64,000 nt of DNA from TK10-74A sp965263065 (GTDB lineage: Bacteria; Chloroflexota; Dehalococcoidia; Bin125): positions 930,001-994,000 of the forward strand of contig CBDHGH010000003.1 of the NCBI GenBank assembly GCA_965263065.1, written 5' to 3'. Within the stretch, counting starts at the first letter, position 1, and each line of letters begins with the position of its first letter. A program made the position numbers and the translations under genes. Positions 1 through 17,140 of this stretch are shown here, in pieces. The notes under the pieces are model-generated. The model did not search any database. It was given only the letters and a program-made list of their open reading frames with translations, and was not told the origin of the DNA.

Positions 1-8041
<8,041 letters not shown>

Positions 8042-8102
8042 GCACTCCCGGCCGCGAGACCGCTGGCCACAGCGGTCCGCGCCGCGCCCGTCTCAGGAGG
8101 CG

Positions 8103-8146
8103 GACACGAAGAAGCCGGGGCCTTTGGGCCCCGGCTTCTCGGTGTC
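8103..8146. terminator. Bidirectional hairpin terminator between rpoC and groEL
   Basis: A perfect 12-bp stem (8111-8122 with 8127-8138) closes a TTTG loop, and an outer GACAC/GTGTC pairing at 8103-8107 and 8142-8146 can extend it. It sits between the convergent ends of rpoC and groEL and can serve both strands. No long U-tract follows on either strand, which is common in very GC-rich genomes. Confidence 0.8.
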
Positions 8147-8210
8147 GTGGGGTCGTGGGGTCGCGGTGTCTGCTCGGCCGGGCCGCGGGCGCCCGGCCTG
8201 CTAGTCCGGA

Positions 8211-9833
<1,623 letters not shown>

Positions 9834-9989
9834 GTGTCTGTCCCTTCCACCGGCCCTGGGGGCCGTCTGCTGTGGGCGGAACCCGGCGAGGGTCCCGCCG
9901 CCCTTGCGCTCGCCTCGGCGCCGGCGTCGCCGTCAGGGGTCCGCGCCGCCCCCGCGGGGCGACCGGGCCCGATCGGGCGCCGCCGCGCG

Positions 9990-10298
9990 CTAGACGATGA
10001 CCTTGGCCAGGATCTCGCTCTCCTGGAGCACGACCAGATCCTGGCGGTCGATCTTGATGTCCTGGCCGGTGTACTTCTTGTACAGAATCCGGTCGCCGAT
10101 CTCGATCTCGATCGGCACGCGGCCGCCGGAATCGTCGCGCTTGCCGGGGCCCACCGCGATCACTTCGCCCTGCTGGGGCTTCTCCTTGGCCGTGTCCGGG
10201 ATGACCAGGCCGCTGTCGAGTACCTGCTCCTGCTGCACCGGAGTGACCACCACCCGGTCGTTCAGCGGTTCCAGCCGTGCGCCGTCCTTTTTCGCCAT
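9990..10298 (-). CDS. groES: Co-chaperonin GroES
   Basis: This is the 10 kDa lid of the GroEL chamber, 102 residues and of normal length. It has LEPLNDRVVVTP near the N-terminus, the mobile-loop region around residues 20-38, and GEVIAVGPGKRDDSGG followed by GDRILYKKYTG. An AAGGA ribosome-binding site precedes the ATG. It is the first gene of the groESL operon. A CIRCE operator and a plausible housekeeping promoter lie 79-140 bp upstream, so heat-shock control by HrcA is expected, although hrcA itself is not in this window. Confidence 0.98.
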   Translation of the reverse strand: MAKKDGARLEPLNDRVVVTPVQQEQVLDSGLVIPDTAKEKPQQGEVIAVGPGKRDDSGGRVPIEIEIGDRILYKKYTGQDIKIDRQDLVVLQESEILAKVIV

Positions 10299-10376
10299 TG
10301 CTTTCAGTCCTTCGTCGTCTGCATGTGCCCGCCCGGCTGGGGATTCTCCCCGCCCGCGGCGGCCCTTCTCGGTTGA

Positions 10377-10403
10377 TTAGCACTCCCAGGCGGCGAGTGC
10401 CAA
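10377..10403 (-). promoter_or_regulatory. CIRCE operator (HrcA binding site)
   Basis: On the minus strand the sequence reads TTGGCACTC, nine spacer bases, then GAGTGCTAA. This matches the CIRCE consensus TTAGCACTC-N9-GAGTGCTAA with one change. It lies just downstream of the predicted groES promoter, where bound HrcA would block transcription. Confidence 0.95.
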
Positions 10404-10408
10404 TAGGC

Positions 10409-10438
10409 ATCCTATCCGAGCCGCGGGAGATCGTGCAA
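10409..10438 (-). promoter_or_regulatory. Predicted groESL promoter
   Basis: The minus strand carries TTGCAC as -35 (10433-10438) and TAGGAT as -10 (10409-10414), separated by 18 bp. The CIRCE element starts within a few bases of the expected transcription start, the usual arrangement for HrcA-repressed chaperonin operons. Confidence 0.7.
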
Positions 10439-10531
10439 GCCTGCGCGTCGCACAGGCCGCGCCCCGCCCGCCGGGCCGCCGCCGCGCCGGCGGACTCGCG
10501 GGATTACCTGTTAGCGTGTATCCTCTGGCGC

Positions 10532-10876
10532 ATGGCCCCGTACAGCGCCCGCGGGCGGCAGCCGCGCGACGACGACTGGAACGAGGGCGCCGTGCGCGCC
10601 CTGCGCGAGCACCTGCGCATGAGCCAGCGCCAGTTCGCCGGCGAGGTCAACGCGCGCCAGCAGACCGTCTCCGAATGGGAGACGGGGCGCTACCGGCCGC
10701 GCGGCGCCTCGGCCCGGCTGCTGACCCTGATCGCGGAGCAGGCCGGCTACTACGGCCCGTCGGGCGGCGGCGCGTCGGGCGGCGGCGAGCCGGGCGGCGG
10801 CGCGTCCGCCGGGGCGCCGCGGGGCGACGCGCCGGCCGATCCCCCGCCCCCGGACGTCCCGTCCGCCGGGACGTAG
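10532..10876 (+). CDS. XRE-family helix-turn-helix regulator
   Basis: This is a 114-residue DNA-binding protein. An XRE/Cro helix-turn-helix spans about residues 20-75, with RALREHLRMSQRQFAGEVN and then RQQTVSEWETGRYRP, the usual recognition helix and WE-G-R motif. The C-terminal third is low-complexity Gly/Pro/Ala and probably disordered. I chose the ATG at 10532 because a -10-like TATCCT (10519-10524) lies 7 nt before it, as expected for a leaderless mRNA; longer starts add only low-complexity sequence. It is divergent from groES and precedes the DUF2851 gene by 9 bp. Its target is unknown. Confidence 0.8.
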   Translation: MAPYSARGRQPRDDDWNEGAVRALREHLRMSQRQFAGEVNARQQTVSEWETGRYRPRGASARLLTLIAEQAGYYGPSGGGASGGGEPGGGASAGAPRGDAPADPPPPDVPSAGT

Positions 10877-10885
10877 CGCCGCCGC

Positions 10886-10984
10886 GTGCAGGCGCCACAA
10901 GAGACGTCACCGCAGACGCCGCCGGAGATGGAGCTGCAGGCGCCACTACAGGCGCCACCGCAGACGCCGCTGGAGATGGAGCTG
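10886..10984 (+). repeat. Two 48-bp direct repeats across the DUF2851 start region
   Basis: Two imperfect copies with a 48-bp period lie at 10886-10936 and 10934-10984. Each contains CGCAGACGCCGC followed by GGAGATGGAGCTG, so each copy supplies an in-frame ATG (10928 and 10976). The true start of the downstream gene is therefore ambiguous. Confidence 0.85.
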
Positions 10985-12241
10985 CAGCGCGGCTGGGCGA
11001 CCGCGCCGCCCGCCCGCCTGCGCGAGGACTCGGGCCGCGAGTGGCGGGTGCTCTTCGCCGGGACCTGGAACCACGGCCCCGGCCCGGACTTTCGCGACGC
11101 GCTGCTGCTGCCCGCCTGGGGTCCGGCGCTGCGCGGCGACGTGGAGATCCATCGCCGGCCGGCCGGCTGGCACGCGCACGGCCACGACGCCGACCCGGCT
11201 TACGCACGCGTGCTCTTCCAGCTCTCGGCGGATCGCCCGCGCGGTGTCGTCCCTGGGCCGGGGGCGGCGCGGTCCGGCCCGGGCCGCCCGGCGCCGCCCC
11301 GCGACGCCCAGCTCGTCCGCGGCCCGCCCGCCGCGCCGCCGCCCTGCGCGCAGGTCGTGCAGCGCGGTGGGCAGGCCGCCGTCGCGGGGGTCCTGCGGCG
11401 GCTCTCGCGGGAGCGGCTGCTGGCCAAGGCCGATCGGCTGCGCGCGGCCGCGGACTGCGACGGAGACGGCGAGGCGGACGCGGCCGCCTACGGGGCCTTG
11501 TTCGCCGCCCTGGGCGCGGGCTCGATGGGTACGGGCTCGATGGGTACGGAGGGGGGCGGCATCGCGCGCATCCCCGATCGGCTGCCCTGGGCGGAGCTGC
11601 GCCGGGGCCTGGGGTTGCGGGCGCTGACGGGTGATCCGGGCGACGCCCATGGCGATTCCGCTGCCGAGGGCCCTGCGGCGATCGCGCTGGCGGCGCGGCT
11701 GCAGGGCGCCCTGCCCGCCGACGTCGCGGCCCCGGGACGCCCGGCCAACCGGCCGCGGCGACGCCTGGCGGCCGCGGCCACGCTGCTGCTGCGCCTGCAC
11801 GAGTCGGGCGGCGGCTCGCTCGCGGCGGGGCTGATCGGGCTGGCGCGGGCGCCCGAGCGCGAGGCCCTCGCCGCCCTGCACGTACCGCGCCTGCTGGGCG
11901 CCGAGCGGGCGCGGCAGCTCCTGGTCGACGCGGCCTACCCCTTCGCGCTGGCCTGGGCGCCCGACGCGGACCTGATCGGCGCCTGGCAGCGGCTGGGCGG
12001 GGCGCGCTACGGCCGCACGCAGGCGCTGCGCGCGCGGCTGGCCGCGGGCGGGCTGGGCGATTGGCGCAACGGCTCGACGCAGGCCCTGCTGGGGCTGGAG
12101 CGCTGCTACTGCCGGGCGGGGGCCTGCGCCGTCTGTCCGCTGGCGCGGGCGGCCGGCCTGCGGCCCGGCCGGGCGCCGCTGCCCAGCCCCAACGCCGGCC
12201 CCGAGGGGCCGCTGCCCAGTTCCAACGCCGGGCGCGGCTAG
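10886..12241 (+). CDS. DUF2851 family protein
   Basis: This protein of up to 451 residues has the DUF2851 signature: GTWNHGPGPDFRDALLL, then GDVEIHRRPAGWHAHGH with a D-Y-x-V-L-type segment. The C-terminal end has ERCYCRAGACAVCPLA, a likely metal-binding Cys cluster. The molecular function of the family is not established. Possible starts are GTG 10886, ATG 10928 and ATG 10976; the last opens right at the conserved region, and the 48-bp duplication explains the choice. Residues near 210 contain a short GSMGTGSMGT repeat. The stop overlaps the convergent tsaD stop through a shared CTAG at 12238-12241. Confidence 0.85.
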   Translation: MQAPQETSPQTPPEMELQAPLQAPPQTPLEMELQRGWATAPPARLREDSGREWRVLFAGTWNHGPGPDFRDALLLPAWGPALRGDVEIHRRPAGWHAHGHDADPAYARVLFQLSADRPRGVVPGPGAARSGPGRPAPPRDAQLVRGPPAAPPPCAQVVQRGGQAAVAGVLRRLSRERLLAKADRLRAAADCDGDGEADAAAYGALFAALGAGSMGTGSMGTEGGGIARIPDRLPWAELRRGLGLRALTGDPGDAHGDSAAEGPAAIALAARLQGALPADVAAPGRPANRPRRRLAAAATLLLRLHESGGGSLAAGLIGLARAPEREALAALHVPRLLGAERARQLLVDAAYPFALAWAPDADLIGAWQRLGGARYGRTQALRARLAAGGLGDWRNGSTQALLGLERCYCRAGACAVCPLARAAGLRPGRAPLPSPNAGPEGPLPSSNAGRG

Positions 12242-13275
12242 CCGCCGCCGGCCTGAAAGACGCCCGGCCCCGAGGTCGAGAAGAGGTCGAAGGCGAGCGC
12301 CGGGTCGGCCTGACGGCGGTAGAAGGCGGCGCCGCCGATCATGGCCGCGTTGTCGGTGCAGAGCCGCGGCGGCGGCCAGCGCACCGGGACCGGCGATCGC
12401 TCACGCAGCGCCGCGCGCAGCGCCCCGTTGGCCGCCACGCCGCCGGCGATGATCACCGAGCGCGCCCCGTACTCCCCGGCCGCGCGCGCCGTCTTGGCCG
12501 AGAGCACGTCCACGACCGAGTCCTGGAAGGCGCGCGCCAGCGGGCCGGGGTCGCGCACGATGGCGGCGCCGCCGTCGGCCTGCCCCCGCACGCGCTGCAG
12601 CACCGCCGTCTTGAGGCCGCTGAAGGAGAAGTCGTAGCTGCCGCGCAGCCAGGCCCGCGGCAGCCGCTCGGCCGGGGCGCGGTCGCGCGCCGCCCGCTCG
12701 ATCGCGGGACCGCCCGGGAAGGGCAGCCCCAGCAGCCGCCCCACCTTGTCGAAGGCCTCGCCGGCGGCGTCGTCGAGGGTCTGGCCCAGACGGCGGAAGT
12801 CGCCGTGGTCGCGCATCAGCAGCAGCTCCGTGTGACCGCCGCTGACCACCAGGCAGAGCACGGGGAAGGGCGGCGGCGCGCCGTCGTAGGCGTCGAGCGA
12901 GGGGGCCAGCCAGTTGGCGTAGAGGTGCCCCTCGATGTGGTGCACGGGGATGCAGGGCAGATCCCGCGCCCAGGCCACGGCCTTGGCGGCGTTGATCCCG
13001 ACCAGCAGCGAGCCGCCCAGGCCGGGCCCCTGGGTGACGGCGATGGCGTCGATCGACGGCCAGTCGCGGCCCGCCTCGGCCAGCACGGCCTCGAGCACCG
13101 GCGCCACGCTGCGCAGGTGCTCGCGCCCCGCCAGCTCCGGCACGACGCCGCCGTAGCGCGCGTGCAGCCGCGCCTGGGAGGCGACGACCGAGGCCAGCAC
13201 CTCGCGCCCGTCCCGCACGACCGCGGCGGCGTATTCGTCGCAGGAGGATTCCAGCGCCAGGATGGTGTCGCTCAT
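12238..13275 (-). CDS. tsaD: tRNA N6-adenosine threonylcarbamoyltransferase TsaD
   Basis: TsaD transfers the threonylcarbamoyl group to A37 of ANN-decoding tRNAs, making t6A, together with TsaB and TsaE. The 345-residue protein starts with ILALESSCDEYAAAVV and contains GGVVPELAGREHL, the iron/zinc-binding HHIEGH motif near residue 110 and VSGGHTELLL. It is normal in length. It lies 34 bp downstream of the large PP2C-like membrane protein on the same strand, so the two are probably co-transcribed. The mtaB gene at 54.6-55.9 kb acts on the product of this enzyme. Confidence 0.97.
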   Translation of the reverse strand: MSDTILALESSCDEYAAAVVRDGREVLASVVASQARLHARYGGVVPELAGREHLRSVAPVLEAVLAEAGRDWPSIDAIAVTQGPGLGGSLLVGINAAKAVAWARDLPCIPVHHIEGHLYANWLAPSLDAYDGAPPPFPVLCLVVSGGHTELLLMRDHGDFRRLGQTLDDAAGEAFDKVGRLLGLPFPGGPAIERAARDRAPAERLPRAWLRGSYDFSFSGLKTAVLQRVRGQADGGAAIVRDPGPLARAFQDSVVDVLSAKTARAAGEYGARSVIIAGGVAANGALRAALRERSPVPVRWPPPRLCTDNAAMIGGAAFYRRQADPALAFDLFSTSGPGVFQAGGG

Positions 13276-13309
13276 GGCCCCCGCCCAATGATCACAGCCG
13301 CGAGACGGA

Positions 13310-16198
13310 TCAGCTGCCGATGATCGGCGGCAGCGCCGAGCTGAGCAGCCGGTCGGCGGTGACGAAGTAGAGCCGGCCGTTGCGCTCGTCCGGCGCGACG
13401 CCGCGCACGCCGCTGAGTTCGTCGGCGCGCAACTGCACGACCAACTCGCCCGCGGCGCTGAACACCGCCACGCGATTATTGCCCCGGTCGACGGTGTAGA
13501 CCAGCCCCGTCAGGGCGCCGATGGCCAGCGAGTCGGGCACCAGCAGGGGGCGGTCCAGGTCGAGCAGCGGGAAGCCCTGGTCGGCGCCGTCGCTGAAGCG
13601 GCGGATGCGGCCGTCCGACCCGGCCACGAACAGGGAGTCGCCCACGGCCAGCGATCCGGCCGCGCTGAGGTCGGTGCGGGTGATCGCCAGTTGCGGCTCC
13701 AGCAGCGTCCCGTCGGCGAGCTGCGGGAAGCGCCAGATGGCGCCGCCGGCCACGTCCAGCACGAAGATGCCGCCGGCATCGACCGCGACCGCGTCGGGCG
13801 AGCCGATCAGCTCCCGGCTGGGCATCGTCAGGGCCTGCGCGCCCCGGCCGGGCAGGACGCGGAAGAGCTGGCCGTTGTCGTCCAGGATGGTCAGCGACTG
13901 CCCCGCCGCGCCGCTGGCCCAGTGCATCCCCACGGGCGCGCCCGCTTCCTGCTCGGCGGCGAGGGACAGCACCGGGTAGCGCTCGCCGGCGGCGAAGATC
14001 AGCGACGGCTCGCCGCCCGCCAGGGGCAGCGCGAAGACCCGCTGCCCGCTCTCGTCGAGCAGGTACAGCGACGCGCCCCCCACCTGCACCAGCGACAGGG
14101 CCAGCGGCGGCGGCACGATCGCGGACAGGTTCGCCACCTCGACCAGGCCCGGCGGGCGCACGACCGCGTTGATCTGCGACAGCGCCGTCGCGACCTCCCC
14201 TTGCAGGGCCAGCGCGCTCTCGTCGAGGGGGCGCAGATCCAGCGCCGCCGCGACCGCCGCGCGGGCCTCGGTCAGCTCGGCCCGGCCGGCCGTCGCGTCG
14301 CTGGTCAGCGAGGCGGCGGTGAGCCCGCGGCGCGCCTCCTCGAGCCGCGCCTCGAAGCGGCCCTGCTCGGAGTTCTCCAGCAGGTCCGGGACCAGCAGCA
14401 CGCCCACGACGACCCCCAGCACCGCGACCACGGCCAGCACGGCCAGGGCCAGGGCGCCCCAGCCGCGCCGCGGCGCGACCGCCTCGCCGGCGCGGTCGGC
14501 GTCGGCCTCGGGGCGCCGGCGGAAGCGCGGCATGCGCCCTTCGAGCCGGAACATGGGCAGCGGGAAGCGGGCAGTGTCGGCGTCCCGGCCGGTCTCCAAG
14601 ACCGGCGCGGCGGGCGTGTTGAAGGGGTTCGCGGGCCAGCCGGCCGCCTGCGGCTGCAAGGCGCCGGGGCCGCTCTCGCCGGGCGCCAGCCGGTATTCGA
14701 CGGTGCGCGCGGCGCCGGGCGCGTCTTCGCCTGCGTCTTCGGCAGTGTCCGCGGGGTCGCCCGGCGGCTCGTCGCCGTCCTCGGGGCCGTCCTCCGGGCC
14801 GTCGTCGTCGGCGCTGTCGTCGTCGGCAGTGTCATCGTCGTCGTCCGAGGCATCGGCGTCTTCGGGCGCCTCGTCCGTGGGCGCGTCGTCCGCGGGTTCG
14901 TCATCCGTCGGCTCATTGGCCGCAGGCTCATCGTCCGGGGGCTCGTCATCCGCGGGCTCGTCGTCTGGCGGCTCGACGTCTGTGGGCTCATCATCCGTCG
15001 GCTCGTCGTCTGACGGCTCGTCGTCGGGGGCCTCCTCGTCCGTTGGCTCGTCCTCCGTGGGCCCGTCCTCCGCGACGTCCTCGGGGTCGCCCGCGGCGAC
15101 CTCGGGATCGGAGACGGGGCTGGCCGTCCAGCTGGGCCCCGGCCACGCCGCATCCTCCTCCTCATCATCATCGGCCTCGGCCCAGGGGTCGGGGCCGCGC
15201 GGCTTGCGACGGAAGACGCCGGTCAACCCCGAGAACAGGCCGCCGACGGCGGCGCGCAGCGAGGTGCGCTCCGGGAAGTCGTCGTAGAGGTCGCCATAGG
15301 GATCGTCGTCGGCGGGGTCGCCGGCGGGGTCGCCATAGGGATCGCCGGCGTATGGGTCGTCGAGCTGGGGGCCGGCGGCGGCGGCATCGTCCCGCGACCA
15401 GTCGCGCGCGTCCGGCGGGCTCGCGGCGGGCGCCGGCGCGTCCATAATCGGATCGCTGGGCTCAATCGGCGCAGTGCGCTCAGGCGGCTCGACGGGCGCC
15501 GCCGAGTCGGGCACAGGCATCCCTCCCGGCGCCACGACGAGCGCCGAGACGCGCGGCAGCGTGCGCAGCCTGGAGTACAGCGCCGGCAGGACGTCCTCGG
15601 CGGGGCGCTCGCGCAGCGCGGCGATCGCCTCCTCGCCGACCGTGCGCGCGACCTCGCTGCTGATCAGCAGCACCCAGTCGTCGTCGCCCAGCCGCAGTTG
15701 CGAGAACTCGGGCGCGGAGGTCTCGGCGGCGCCCAGGGGCGCGGCCGCCGCTTCCGACGTGGGCCGGCGGCGCAGCAGGCGTCCGCCGCGGCGGTAGTAC
15801 GCCAGGCAGGGCCCGACCTGCATCAGGAAGACTTCGCCCTCGTGCACGACGAGGCAGGAGAGGCCGTAGCTGGCCTGGTCGCGCGGCAGGCTGGTGCGGT
15901 TCCAGTTGAGCAGCTCCGCGTGCCGCTCGCGGATCACGCGCTGCAGCACGCCGGTGAGGGATCCGTCGCCCTCGAGGAAGTCCTCGCCGATGCGGCTGAC
16001 GAGGTCGCCGATGTAGGGCTCGCTGCCGGGCCGGTCCGGCTCCGCCAGGATGTACAGCGCGGCCGGACGGCCGATCGCGTCGCGCCGTTCGGCGTACGCG
16101 ATCTCCGGCGCATCCTCGCTGGCGAGACCGTCGATGATATGGAGTTGGGCGGTCCAGTTCTCCGCAGCCACCCGGCTGACCCCTCCCGCCGCCCGCAT
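13310..16198 (-). CDS. Membrane protein with PP2C-like head, acidic repeats and beta-propeller tail
   Basis: This 962-residue protein has four parts. Residues 1 to about 215 resemble a PPM/PP2C phosphatase fold (LYILAEPDRPG, GLSCLVVHEGEVFLMQVG), but I do not see the metal-binding D-G and D-G-x-x-D motifs, so catalysis is doubtful. Residues about 360-500 are a very acidic repeat of D/E-P-x-D-D-E units. One transmembrane helix spans about 577-603. The region from about 660 to the end has repeats such as GSPDAVAVDAGGIFVLDVAGG, suggesting an NHL-like beta-propeller outside the membrane. The start has TAGGCT (16205-16210) 6 nt upstream, consistent with a leaderless mRNA. tsaD follows. Confidence 0.75.
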   Translation of the reverse strand: MRAAGGVSRVAAENWTAQLHIIDGLASEDAPEIAYAERRDAIGRPAALYILAEPDRPGSEPYIGDLVSRIGEDFLEGDGSLTGVLQRVIRERHAELLNWNRTSLPRDQASYGLSCLVVHEGEVFLMQVGPCLAYYRRGGRLLRRRPTSEAAAAPLGAAETSAPEFSQLRLGDDDWVLLISSEVARTVGEEAIAALRERPAEDVLPALYSRLRTLPRVSALVVAPGGMPVPDSAAPVEPPERTAPIEPSDPIMDAPAPAASPPDARDWSRDDAAAAGPQLDDPYAGDPYGDPAGDPADDDPYGDLYDDFPERTSLRAAVGGLFSGLTGVFRRKPRGPDPWAEADDDEEEDAAWPGPSWTASPVSDPEVAAGDPEDVAEDGPTEDEPTDEEAPDDEPSDDEPTDDEPTDVEPPDDEPADDEPPDDEPAANEPTDDEPADDAPTDEAPEDADASDDDDDTADDDSADDDGPEDGPEDGDEPPGDPADTAEDAGEDAPGAARTVEYRLAPGESGPGALQPQAAGWPANPFNTPAAPVLETGRDADTARFPLPMFRLEGRMPRFRRRPEADADRAGEAVAPRRGWGALALAVLAVVAVLGVVVGVLLVPDLLENSEQGRFEARLEEARRGLTAASLTSDATAGRAELTEARAAVAAALDLRPLDESALALQGEVATALSQINAVVRPPGLVEVANLSAIVPPPLALSLVQVGGASLYLLDESGQRVFALPLAGGEPSLIFAAGERYPVLSLAAEQEAGAPVGMHWASGAAGQSLTILDDNGQLFRVLPGRGAQALTMPSRELIGSPDAVAVDAGGIFVLDVAGGAIWRFPQLADGTLLEPQLAITRTDLSAAGSLAVGDSLFVAGSDGRIRRFSDGADQGFPLLDLDRPLLVPDSLAIGALTGLVYTVDRGNNRVAVFSAAGELVVQLRADELSGVRGVAPDERNGRLYFVTADRLLSSALPPIIGS

Positions 16199-16286
16199 GT
16201 TCCCAGCCTATCGCGCGGACAGCGCCGAGGCCAGACGATCGCGTGCCCGGGCGCCTCGCTATGATCACTGGCGTATCATCACGGGC

Positions 16287-16694
16287 ATGACCGACCTCTC
16301 CGGCCGGGCCGCCGCGGACCTGCGCGCGGCCGACCGCATCCTGGAGCGCGCCGCCGACGATCTGGAGGCGCTGCTGCGCGACGCCGCCCGGCGCTTGCGC
16401 CCCTTCCCGCCCTTCCCCGGCGCGCTGTTCAGCTACGGCGTGGAGGTGGAGGCCGAGGGCGTGCGCGACCGCAGCCTGGGCTGCGTCGTCGTGACGGAGA
16501 CGGGCGAACTCAAGGAACTGCAGATCGGCTTCGACGCCGAGGGCCCCGCCCTGGGCCCGCCGGACCCGGTCTCGATGCGCGAGGAGCGCCTCGTCGATAT
16601 CGCGCCCGCGCCGCTCGATCGGCTGCTGCTGGCCGCGGAGGGCCTGCGCGCCGTGACGGCGCTGCTGGCGCACCGCCCCGACCTCACCCCCTAG
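16287..16694 (+). CDS. Conserved hypothetical protein
   Basis: This 135-residue soluble protein has no domain I recognise. The N-terminal half is helical and Ala/Arg/Glu-rich; the middle has GCVVVTETGELKELQIGFD, which looks like a beta-sheet segment. The ATG at 16287 is preceded by a -10-like TATCAT (16274-16279) with a 7-nt gap, indicating a leaderless mRNA, so longer upstream starts are unlikely. The last residues (DLTP) and the stop codon are encoded by the first bases of a dispersed palindromic repeat. It is divergent from the PP2C-like protein. Confidence 0.65.
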   Translation: MTDLSGRAAADLRAADRILERAADDLEALLRDAARRLRPFPPFPGALFSYGVEVEAEGVRDRSLGCVVVTETGELKELQIGFDAEGPALGPPDPVSMREERLVDIAPAPLDRLLLAAEGLRAVTALLAHRPDLTP

Positions 16695-16744
16695 CCCCCT
16701 CTCCATCTGAAGCGATGGAGAGGGGGGACCGGAGGGGAGGTTTC
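16681..16744 (+). repeat. Dispersed palindromic repeat, copy a
   Basis: This is the first of eight copies in the window of an element of about 60 bp. It begins ACCTCACCCCCTAACCCC, forms a hairpin with arms CCCCTCTCCA and TGGAGAGGGG, and ends GGACCGGAGGGGAGG. This copy starts inside the end of the 16287-16694 gene and supplies its stop. It probably folds in RNA and may act as a 3'-end element. Confidence 0.9.
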
Positions 16745-16778
16745 GGGGCGCCGCCGCGGGGCCTCCGACCCCGCGCGC

Positions 16779-17140
16779 CCCGCCGCCCTAAGCGGACACA
16801 AATCCCCCCGTCAACGGGCGCAAAAATAATTTTACACCACGATTACCATTAAACGCTAGACCCCCCACCCCCCCCCCCCGATATATGCTTAGGACGGCTC
16901 CGGCACCGGGCCGTCCCACATGAGGCCAGCCCGGAATCCAGGAAGGATCTTGCCATGAGCGACCGAAACTATTGGACGAGTCTGCGACAGCGAAAGATCT
17001 CGCGTCGCACCATGTTGGGAGCCAGCGCCAAAGCCGGCGTTGGCGTAGCCGGCCTCGCGCTGGTCGGCTGCGGGGAGGACGAAGCGCCCGCCGCGGTCGA
17101 CACCTCCGCGATCGACGCCGCGGCGGGCGACGCGGCCGCC
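16779..17140 (+). repeat. Inverted duplication of promoter, leader and signal region (SBP1 copy)
   Basis: The sequence from CCCGCCGCCCTAAG at 16779 through the promoter, leader and signal-peptide codons is closely repeated in inverse orientation at about 30570-30880. Shared parts include an AT-rich stretch, the poly-C run, TATGCTTAGG, the GC-rich leader and AGGAAGGATCTTGCC before the ATG. The inner end is approximate because similarity fades in the alanine tether. Confidence 0.85.
16857..16889 (+). promoter_or_regulatory. Candidate SBP1 promoter with poly-C spacer
   Basis: A possible -35 TAGACC (16857-16862) and -10 TATGCT (16884-16889) are separated by 21 bp made of a C6-A-C12 run and GATA. 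The paralogous SBP2 promoter has the same boxes at 16 bp with a C9 run. Box assignment is tentative: both boxes match consensus at only four positions. Confidence 0.5.
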
